Shown: positions 57,836-64,000 of the stretch, piece after piece
Numbering within the stretch: position 1 is the first letter of the stretch
Layout of the letters: every line of letters begins with the position of its first letter
Assembly (NCBI GenBank): GCA_024684435.1
Contig: JAIKWV010000033.1
Span: forward strand, 44,923 to 108,922
Source of the DNA: Clostridiales bacterium
GTDB lineage: Bacteria; Bacillota; Clostridia; Oscillospirales; Acutalibacteraceae
Direction: 5' to 3'
Length of the DNA: 64,000 nucleotides
Translations under genes and position numbers: made by a program
The notes under the pieces: model-generated
Database searches by the model: none
What the model was told of the DNA's origin: nothing
What the model saw: only the letters and a program-made list of their open reading frames with translations

Positions 57836-59176
57836 ATGGACGGCAACAACAGACCTGATACCGGCGGTAAATTTGTCAGGAGCAGTGATCCTGATTTTTA
57901 TGTACCCAGCGTAAAGAGAACGAACAACAAGCCTGACAATACTCAGAAAAGACCTGCCGCTTCGGGGAAAAATGCGACGGGTAAAAAGAAAACACCCGCA
58001 AAGCGCGTCAACAGCAAGCCTTCGTATTCAAACAATAATCCGGGACGCCCTGAAAGCGGAAGACGTACCGCAGGCAGTCAGGCTACACGGCGGCAGCCTT
58101 ACGGCGGCAGTAAACGCAGTATTTCAGATGAAAAATACCGCCAATATATGTATCAGGTACGGAAAAAGCAGGTCATGCGGAACAGGATCATAGCAGGGGC
58201 GGTCTTAGCTGTACTTATAATCCTTGCCGTTGTGTGCTTCCTGTCGCTGACCGTATGGTTCCCCATAAAGGAATTTGTGGTAAACAGCAACAATTCCGCA
58301 TATTCCGTCAGCGAAATAAAGCAGGCAAGCAAGATCATTTTTAATTCCGACAATCTTTTAAGGTGCGACCTGAAGGGCGTAGCTAAAAATATAGAGACAA
58401 CTCTGCCCTATGTGGGCAAAGTAACGGTAGACCGCAAGCTGCCCAATACAATAGTCGTCGACGTGGAAAAAACGGCGGCGGTAGCGGCGGTGGAACACGG
58501 AAGATTCGTTCTGCTCGTAAATGAGGAGGGCAAGATCCTTCAGGAAGCGGCGGAAGTACCTTTCGGACTGCGGCTGGTCAAATACGGTACTATCAGTCAG
58601 GCCGCAGTGGGTGAAATAATTTCATCTGAAAACGGCGTGCCGGTGTCTGTTTATGTGAGCCTGATAAAGGCAATGCGTGAAAACGGGCTCAACGATATCA
58701 CTGTAATAGATATTTCCGTTCCGGACAATATCGTCCTGATCTATCAGGACAGGATAGATATCAAGCTGGGTAAAGCGGAGGATATAAATATAAAAATAGG
58801 CGTGGCGGTAAAAGCCCTTAAGGACGGAGATGAAAAGTACAGTACCGTACAAAAGGGTACGCTTGACCTCACTTATCCCCAGGGAGTAGCTCATTTCATC
58901 CCGTATGTAGGAAAAGAGGAGGAAACAGATCTGTTGGGGGACACGGAGGAAACTACAGATTCAAGCGTCTTCGATTCGCCGCTCAAGCCAACAGAGAACG
59001 GTGAGGAAAATACCACCAAAAAGAAAGACAGCGAAAAAGTGACCGAGAAGACTACAAAGAAAAAAGAAGAAAAGACCACCGAAAAGAAGACCGAAAAGGC
59101 GGAAGAGAAAACCGAGGCCGATAACGGCGACAACGGTGATCGTGAATCGAAAAACGGCGGCGAAGGGAACAATTGA
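57836..59176 (+). CDS. divIB: Division protein DivIB/FtsQ with POTRA domain
   Basis: 446 residues from the ATG at 57836 (GGAAAGGA 6 nt upstream). A very basic, Asn/Lys/Pro-rich cytoplasmic tail of ~115 residues precedes one membrane helix (about 122-142). The POTRA domain follows (FPIKEFVVNSNNSAYSVSEI ... LPYVGKVTVDRKLPNTIVV) and then the beta domain. The last ~80 residues are low-complexity Thr/Glu/Lys (TEKTTKKKEEKTTEKKT-like). It is the divisome partner of FtsL and DivIC. Position before ftsZ is typical. Confidence 0.9.
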   Translation: MDGNNRPDTGGKFVRSSDPDFYVPSVKRTNNKPDNTQKRPAASGKNATGKKKTPAKRVNSKPSYSNNNPGRPESGRRTAGSQATRRQPYGGSKRSISDEKYRQYMYQVRKKQVMRNRIIAGAVLAVLIILAVVCFLSLTVWFPIKEFVVNSNNSAYSVSEIKQASKIIFNSDNLLRCDLKGVAKNIETTLPYVGKVTVDRKLPNTIVVDVEKTAAVAAVEHGRFVLLVNEEGKILQEAAEVPFGLRLVKYGTISQAAVGEIISSENGVPVSVYVSLIKAMRENGLNDITVIDISVPDNIVLIYQDRIDIKLGKAEDINIKIGVAVKALKDGDEKYSTVQKGTLDLTYPQGVAHFIPYVGKEEETDLLGDTEETTDSSVFDSPLKPTENGEENTTKKKDSEKVTEKTTKKKEEKTTEKKTEKAEEKTEADNGDNGDRESKNGGEGNN

Positions 59177-59254
59177 CGAAAAGTGTCTATATTATAGTTG
59201 CTTATCACCAACAATATTCAAAAAAATAAACAAAACTATGTAGAAAATTTTTAC

Positions 59255-59283
59255 TTGTATTTTTAACGCCTTTATGATATGAT
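59255..59283 (+). promoter_or_regulatory. Candidate ftsZ promoter
   Basis: TTGTAT (59255-59260), a 17-nt spacer and TATGAT (59278-59283) in the AT-rich 160-nt gap. A better-looking TTGACA (59295-59300) with TATACA (59318-59323) would start transcription at the Shine-Dalgarno itself and is less likely to be used for ftsZ translation. Confidence 0.5.
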
Positions 59284-59336
59284 AATCTATACTATTGACA
59301 TCTCTCATAATTTATCATATACAGGAGGCGAAAATA

Positions 59337-60725
59337 ATGGCTTTTGCTATTGACAATGATTTTGAAAGCGCCGTACAGATCAAGGTTATAGGTGTAGGCG
59401 GAGGCGGCGGAAACGTCATAAACAGAATGGTTGAATCTGGTCTTCAGGGGGCTGAATTTATTTCAGTCAATACGGACAAGCAGATCTTAGCGCATTCAAG
59501 AGCCACACATAAGATCCAGATCGGTGAAAAGGCGACCCGGGGACAGGGCGCAGGGGGGAAACCGGAGATCGGCGCTAAGGCCGCAGAGGAAAGCAGAGAT
59601 ACCATTGCGGATGTCCTGAAGGGCACCGATATGGTGTTTATTACTGCCGGCATGGGCGGCGGTACGGGAACCGGCGCGGCTCCGGTGATCGCGGAGATCG
59701 CAAAGGAACAGAACATACTCACGGTAGGCGTTGTTACAAAGCCCTTCAAGTTCGAGGGCAGGATGCGCATGAACCAGGCAATAAACGGTATCTCAAAGCT
59801 TGCGGAAAATGTGGACAGCCTTATTGTTATCCCCAATGACCGTCTGCGTCTGATAACAGATCAGCGTCTTTCCATGACCCAGGCGTTTGCCATGGCGGAC
59901 GAGGTCCTTCTTCAGGGCGTTAAGAGTATTTCCGAGCTTATTAAAATACCCGGCTTTATCAACCTTGACTTTGCGGATGTTACCAGCGTCATGAAAGACG
60001 CCGGATATGCTCACATGGGCGTGGGCAGAGCAGCAGGCCCCGAAAAGGCGAAAACTGCCGCAGAGGCTGCCGTTTCAAGCCCCCTGCTCGAAACCTGCAT
60101 TTCAGGCGCCAAGGGCGTTATCATCAGCATCAATGCATCCGAGGATGTTGACCTTATTGACGTTGAGGACGCTGCTGAGATAGTTACCGCTCAGGCTCAT
60201 CCCGATGCAAACATCATTTGGGGCGTTTCATTTGATCCGGCTCTTGAGGATGAAATGGTCATTACTGTGGTCGCCACAGGGTTTGACAGCGGCAATAAAG
60301 CGGACAGTCCCGCCAAGGCGAGCACTCCCTTCTCCGCGTCTACATTTGCGGCCAGCAAGGACGTTCTTACAAATGTTGCCAAGGCAGCGGCTGACCCGGC
60401 TCAGGTACGTCAGCAGTCTCCCGTAAGCGCTAATGTTTTTTCATATTCACAGCAGATGCCGGTGAACAATAATATTTCATCATATTCTCAGCCGGCAACT
60501 GACTACAATCCTCCTGTTTCCGATCCTCTTTCCAATATGCCCGAACCGCCTCAGCGCAATGCTTCGAATCCGGTGCAGAACTACGGCGAGGTTTCACCCA
60601 AGGGCGCGTTTTCACAGCCGTTCAGGCAGCAGCCCGTGGAGCAAGAGGAAAAATACGATGATGACGGCGACGATGCTTTCACCGTGTTCCTTGATAAGAT
60701 CCACAGAAAAAGAGATAAAAACTGA
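59337..60725 (+). CDS. ftsZ: Cell division GTPase FtsZ
   Basis: 462 residues from the ATG at 59337 (AGGAGGCG upstream). [20 protein letters not shown] binds the nucleotide, [20 protein letters not shown] is the tubulin signature and [20 protein letters not shown] the T7/synergy region. A linker rich in Ser, Gln, Pro and Asn (residues ~325-440) leads to the C-terminal [18 protein letters not shown] peptide that docks FtsA or SepF. It forms the Z-ring. A terminator follows. Confidence 0.98.
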   Translation: MAFAIDNDFESAVQIKVIGVGGGGGNVINRMVESGLQGAEFISVNTDKQILAHSRATHKIQIGEKATRGQGAGGKPEIGAKAAEESRDTIADVLKGTDMVFITAGMGGGTGTGAAPVIAEIAKEQNILTVGVVTKPFKFEGRMRMNQAINGISKLAENVDSLIVIPNDRLRLITDQRLSMTQAFAMADEVLLQGVKSISELIKIPGFINLDFADVTSVMKDAGYAHMGVGRAAGPEKAKTAAEAAVSSPLLETCISGAKGVIISINASEDVDLIDVEDAAEIVTAQAHPDANIIWGVSFDPALEDEMVITVVATGFDSGNKADSPAKASTPFSASTFAASKDVLTNVAKAAADPAQVRQQSPVSANVFSYSQQMPVNNNISSYSQPATDYNPPVSDPLSNMPEPPQRNASNPVQNYGEVSPKGAFSQPFRQQPVEQEEKYDDDGDDAFTVFLDKIHRKRDKN

Positions 60726-60741
60726 TCAATAGTTATTTTTG

Positions 60742-60787
60742 AGCTGTATCAGGACTTTTTACAAGTTACCTGATACAGCTTTTTTTA
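60742..60787 (+). terminator. Terminator of ftsZ / end of the dcw cluster
   Basis: AGCTGTATCAGG (60742-60753) pairs perfectly with CCTGATACAGCT (60769-60780), 15-nt loop, then seven Ts. A textbook Rho-independent terminator. Confidence 0.93.
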
Positions 60788-60821
60788 TAAAGAATTTTTA
60801 AATTTATATAGTAAAAAGATA

Positions 60822-60850
60822 TTGAATTTGTATATGTTTTTTGGTATTAT
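60822..60850 (+). promoter_or_regulatory. Promoter of the leucine-rich/Ig-repeat protein gene
   Basis: TTGAAT (60822-60827), a 17-nt spacer and TATTAT (60845-60850). The leader of about 70 nt ends in CGGAGGGA before the ATG. Confidence 0.6.
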
Positions 60851-60928
60851 AAACTTAACTATAAGTATGAGGTAGTGTCATTTGAATTTCATATATTTCT
60901 GGGGAAACAGGAACGCGGAGGGAAAATA

Positions 60929-63900
60929 ATGAAAACGATCATAAAAAAGGTACTTGCTGTATTGCTGTGCATTGCTTTCGCGGTAGGCTCAGCACCTGCC
61001 GTGGGGTTGGCGCAGCTTACTGTTGATGCAAACGCTTTCGGTAATCACAGCGAAGCCTCATTCGATTATACCTACAATGCCGGTATCCTGACTATCAAGG
61101 GCACCGGTACGGTGAGCGGCGTCATTTGGACCAACACTGTGGCATCCGGTACCAAAAAGATCATTATAAGCGAAGGTATTACAGGTATAGACGATTATAT
61201 TTTCAGCCTCAACGAATATCCCGTTCTTGAATCAGTGTCGCTTCCTAAAAGTTTAACAAGTATCGGAGCTTATGCCTTCAGCGGCTGTACCAGCATGAAA
61301 ACGGTCACCTTTGCAAGCGGCATCGATCTTACCACTATAAGTATAGGCGCTTTTTATGATTGCGGACTTACATATGTGAGCATACCATCCGGCATCAAGA
61401 CGATCGGAGGTCTTGCGTTTTCAAACTGCAAAAGACTCAGCACTGTAGTTATTCCGAGTTCGGTCACAACCATCGGGGACAATGCATTTGCCGGCTGTAA
61501 CTCACTTTCAAATATATCTATAGGCGACAACATAACTTCAATAGGCAAATATGTTTTTTATGATACCGCTTATACTTACAACAGTAAAAATTACGAAGAC
61601 GGCGTTCTTTATGTCGGAAAATATGCGGTAGGTTTTGCCGAGAGAGATGCCGTGGGTTATGATTATGATCAGTCCAAATGTGTCATAAGGCAGGGAACAA
61701 AGCTTATTTCAGACTACGCCTTTGACGGCAACACGATAATAAAAGAAGTGGTTTTGCCCATAAGCGTGGCAATAATAGGCGACAGCGCATTCTACCGTTG
61801 TTCAAATTTAAAAACAGCCTATCTTTATTGCACCGCGGAAGAGTGGAACAATGTAATAATCAGAGACGACAATACGTATCTTGTCAACGCCAGGAAATAT
61901 TTTGAATACAGCCCGGACGGAGTAATGGGCCTGGAGATAGAAACATATCCGGACAAAATGAGCTACTTCATCTATGAAGATATTGATACGACGGGACTTT
62001 CCTTAACGGTAAGTTATTTTGACGAAAGTACGGAGACTGTTTCATCGGGCTTCATCTGCGATCCCGAAACATTTGAAGAAGTGGGTCAGAAGACAGTCAG
62101 GGTCTACTATAAAAACAAGGCTGTAAGCTTTGAAGTCTCGGTTGCCGCCCGCCTGACAAGAATCGAAGTAAACAATAAAAACCCCAACAAACCCTATTAT
62201 GAGGGGGACAGCTTTGACACATCCACGGTCGATGTGACGGCTTATTACAATGACGGTACTTCAAGAGTAATTTCAGACAGCGAATATACCTTTGCGCCCG
62301 AGTACTTTGAAACGGAAAAGAACAACACCGTTACCATAAGCTTCGATGGAATGACAAGCTCGTTCACCGTTAAAGTAAGGAAACTCCTGCTTGCGTGGAT
62401 CGAGGTCGAAGAGCTTCCTGAAAAAACGGAATACTTCGATGGAGACACGCTTAACACAGCGGGCTTGAAAATCAGAAAGTATTATAACAGCGGCGCTTCA
62501 GAGATACTCGATGATACACAGGTCACCTGTACGCCGTCTTTGCTTACAGGTTCCGGCAAAAAGACGATAACTGTAGCATATCAGGGTCAAACGGATACCT
62601 TTGAAGTAAATGTTACTCCTGTTATGCTCTCGCAGATCGAAGTGAACACTCTGCCGGACAAAACAGAGTACTGTCTTTATGACAACCTTGAACCTGCGGG
62701 GCTTACGGTAAAACTGATCTACAACAACGGGAGTACCGAGATAATAGATGAAGGATTCAGCTGCGCTCCGCTTCTCTTAAGTGAAAAGGGCAACTTTAAT
62801 ATAACCGTTTCCTATGAGGATAAGACCACGAATTTCGACGTGGCTGTAGAAGCTGTAATTGATTTCATAGATATTATTGAAACGCCGGAAAAGACTGAAT
62901 ATTTTGTGGGCGACAGCATTGATACCACCGGACTTGTTCTTAAAATCGTATATATCAACCATAAATATGACGTTGTGTATACGGATTACACCTGTAATAT
63001 TGATGTCTTTGAAGAACCGGGGTATCAGGCGATAACCGTAACATACGGGGGAAAAACAGATGATTTCTATGTTGATGTTATCCCTGTTGTGGTTGAAGAG
63101 ATAGAGATAGTTACCCTTCCCGACAAGCTTGACTACTGGGTGGGTGAGACCCTTGACACTACAGGGCTCACGGTCAAAGCGATATACAACAGCGGCAAGG
63201 TGGAGACAGTGGACAGCGGCTTTGTCTGCGATCCCACGGAGTTCACCACCGCCGGCGAGCATACGATAACAGTTACCTACGGCGGCAAGACGGCGGAGTT
63301 TAAAGTAAACCTTACCGCTGTACTCACTGAGATAAAGGTGACGACCCTGCCCGAAAAGCTTGAATATTTCGTCGGCGACAGCCTTGTAACAACAGGCATC
63401 GTAGTAACGGCGTATTACAACGACAACACCACCGTTGACCTGACCGATTCCTTCACCTGCACCCCGGAGCTTATGGAGACGGCGGGAAAGCAGACGGTAA
63501 CGGTAACATACGAGGGCAAGACGGCGGAATTTGACGTGAACGTCACGGCAGTGGTCATCGACAGGATAGAAATAATCACCGCGCCCACAAAGACGGAATA
63601 CTTCACAGAGGATAAGCTTGACACCACGGGGCTTACATTCAAAGCTATCTACAACAACGGCAAAGAGGAAGTTATAGATTCAGGCTTTACCTGCGACGTT
63701 GATGTGTTTGATAAAGCAGGGGAGCAGACCGTGACAGTTACCTACGACGGCAAGACCGACACATTCAATGTTAACGTTACCCTGCTTGCAGTCGACAGGA
63801 TAGAGATAATTACAAAGCCTGACAAGCTTGACTATTGGGTAGGCGAGAACCTTAACACTACAGGGCTCACGGTCAAAGCGATATACAACAGCGGCAAGGT

Positions 63901-64000
63901 GGAGACAGTGGACAGCGGCTTTGTCTGCGATCCCACGGAGTTCACCACCGCCGGCGAGCATACGATAACAGTTACATATGAGGGCAAGACGGCGGAGTTT
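60929..64000 (+). CDS. Giant secreted protein: BspA-type leucine-rich repeats plus tandem Big_3 Ig-like domains, cut by window edge
   Basis: 1024 codons without a stop, continuing past the edge. A signal peptide (MKTIIKKVLAVLLCIAFAVG, cleavage probably near residue 30) is followed by LRR_5 repeats to about residue 310 (units like YAFSGCTSMKTVTF and NAFAGCNSLSNISI). Then nine Ig-like repeats of 77-78 residues are visible, each with a pattern like IEIVTLPDKLDYWVGETLDT, GLTVKAIYNSG, GFVCDP and TVTYGGKTAEF, matching the Big_3 family. The domain order suggests a surface or adhesive protein. Any wall anchor, dockerin or catalytic domain would lie beyond the window. GGAGGGA precedes the ATG. Confidence 0.88.
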   Translation, partial: MKTIIKKVLAVLLCIAFAVGSAPAVGLAQLTVDANAFGNHSEASFDYTYNAGILTIKGTGTVSGVIWTNTVASGTKKIIISEGITGIDDYIFSLNEYPVLESVSLPKSLTSIGAYAFSGCTSMKTVTFASGIDLTTISIGAFYDCGLTYVSIPSGIKTIGGLAFSNCKRLSTVVIPSSVTTIGDNAFAGCNSLSNISIGDNITSIGKYVFYDTAYTYNSKNYEDGVLYVGKYAVGFAERDAVGYDYDQSKCVIRQGTKLISDYAFDGNTIIKEVVLPISVAIIGDSAFYRCSNLKTAYLYCTAEEWNNVIIRDDNTYLVNARKYFEYSPDGVMGLEIETYPDKMSYFIYEDIDTTGLSLTVSYFDESTETVSSGFICDPETFEEVGQKTVRVYYKNKAVSFEVSVAARLTRIEVNNKNPNKPYYEGDSFDTSTVDVTAYYNDGTSRVISDSEYTFAPEYFETEKNNTVTISFDGMTSSFTVKVRKLLLAWIEVEELPEKTEYFDGDTLNTAGLKIRKYYNSGASEILDDTQVTCTPSLLTGSGKKTITVAYQGQTDTFEVNVTPVMLSQIEVNTLPDKTEYCLYDNLEPAGLTVKLIYNNGSTEIIDEGFSCAPLLLSEKGNFNITVSYEDKTTNFDVAVEAVIDFIDIIETPEKTEYFVGDSIDTTGLVLKIVYINHKYDVVYTDYTCNIDVFEEPGYQAITVTYGGKTDDFYVDVIPVVVEEIEIVTLPDKLDYWVGETLDTTGLTVKAIYNSGKVETVDSGFVCDPTEFTTAGEHTITVTYGGKTAEFKVNLTAVLTEIKVTTLPEKLEYFVGDSLVTTGIVVTAYYNDNTTVDLTDSFTCTPELMETAGKQTVTVTYEGKTAEFDVNVTAVVIDRIEIITAPTKTEYFTEDKLDTTGLTFKAIYNNGKEEVIDSGFTCDVDVFDKAGEQTVTVTYDGKTDTFNVNVTLLAVDRIEIITKPDKLDYWVGENLNTTGLTVKAIYNSGKVETVDSGFVCDPTEFTTAGEHTITVTYEGKTAEF
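61918..64000 (+). repeat. Array of ~233-nt repeats encoding Ig-like domains
   Basis: At least nine units. The early units are diverged, the later ones much closer to one another. Positions 63156-63276 and 63855-63975 (121 nt) are identical, exactly 699 nt or three units apart, showing recent duplication or gene conversion of a three-unit block. Confidence 0.9.

Noticed and set aside
59295..59323. Main ftsZ promoter TTGACA/TATACA
   Set aside because: Transcription would start on or after the Shine-Dalgarno, leaving no usable ribosome site; an upstream candidate fits better.
61918..64000. CRISPR-like or transposon repeat array
   Set aside because: Repeats are coding, in frame, 233 nt long and translate to Big_3-like Ig domains.

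Overview
The window looks like a chromosomal segment of a low-to-mid GC Gram-positive bacterium of the class Clostridia, most likely Oscillospiraceae/Ruminococcaceae. The reasons are: strong AGGAGG-type ribosome binding sites, many TTG/GTG starts, a ylxM-ffh-rpsP-khpA-rimM-trmD operon, a meso-diaminopimelate-type murE (DNPR motif) with a matching asd-dapA-dapB operon, a T-box leader, and a long dcw (division and cell wall) cluster ending in ftsZ. Species cannot be read from the sequence. I see no tRNA, rRNA, CRISPR array, insertion sequence or prophage.

Layout. (1) 1-1227: the end of an nrnA-like phosphoesterase, then truB. (2) 1375-17154: an exopolysaccharide or capsule locus. It holds a UDP-sugar 4,6-dehydratase, seven glycosyltransferases of several families, an EpsG-type polymerase, a membrane-anchored GH88/GH105-like hydrolase, a CapA-like lipoprotein, a CpsB-type PHP phosphatase, and a fused Wzz/BY-kinase with an extraordinary Gly-Tyr repeat tail. 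(3) 17400-22205: the SRP/ribosome-maturation operon from a consensus promoter, followed by a split chromate-transporter pair. (4) 22353-25885: HPr, a XerC/D-type recombinase, nagB, a small membrane protein and a TIM-barrel isomerase. (5) 25892-29218, minus strand: asd, dapA, dapB and a free-standing two-ACT-domain protein, which looks like a lysine/DAP operon with a detached aspartokinase regulatory module. (6) 29436-31618: queA and tgt (queuosine). (7) 31682-35865: a second polysaccharide cassette (glycosyltransferase, Wzy-like polymerase, second Wzz/BY-kinase). (8) 36059-40169: two M16 peptidase homologues, lgt and a PspC protein. (9) 40210-43839: an isoleucine-type T-box leader upstream of an HTH-cupin regulator, an acyl-CoA ligase and nadA. 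(10) 43881-60787: a lone unknown gene, a class B PBP, then mraZ, rsmH, ftsL, a PASTA-PBP, murE, a Mur-ligase-like remnant where murF is expected, mraY, ftsW, murG, murA, divIB and ftsZ. (11) 60822 to the edge: a giant secreted protein with BspA-type leucine-rich repeats and at least nine tandem Big_3-like Ig domains.

How the parts fit. Much of the window serves the envelope. The polysaccharide loci make surface glycan, with phosphorylation control by the two BY-kinases and the CpsB phosphatase. The dap operon feeds murE, the dcw cluster builds and divides the wall, lgt anchors lipoproteins, and the Ig-repeat protein is probably displayed or secreted.

The observations I think most deserve a second look are: hairpins placed between the Shine-Dalgarno sequence and the start codon at four genes, two of which share a homologous leader with a compensatory base-pair change; the Gly-Tyr tail of the first BY-kinase; the detached aspartokinase ACT module; the Mur-ligase remnant replacing murF; the isoleucine T-box on an acyl-CoA ligase operon; and a possible small RNA or attenuator between ftsL and the PASTA-PBP gene.
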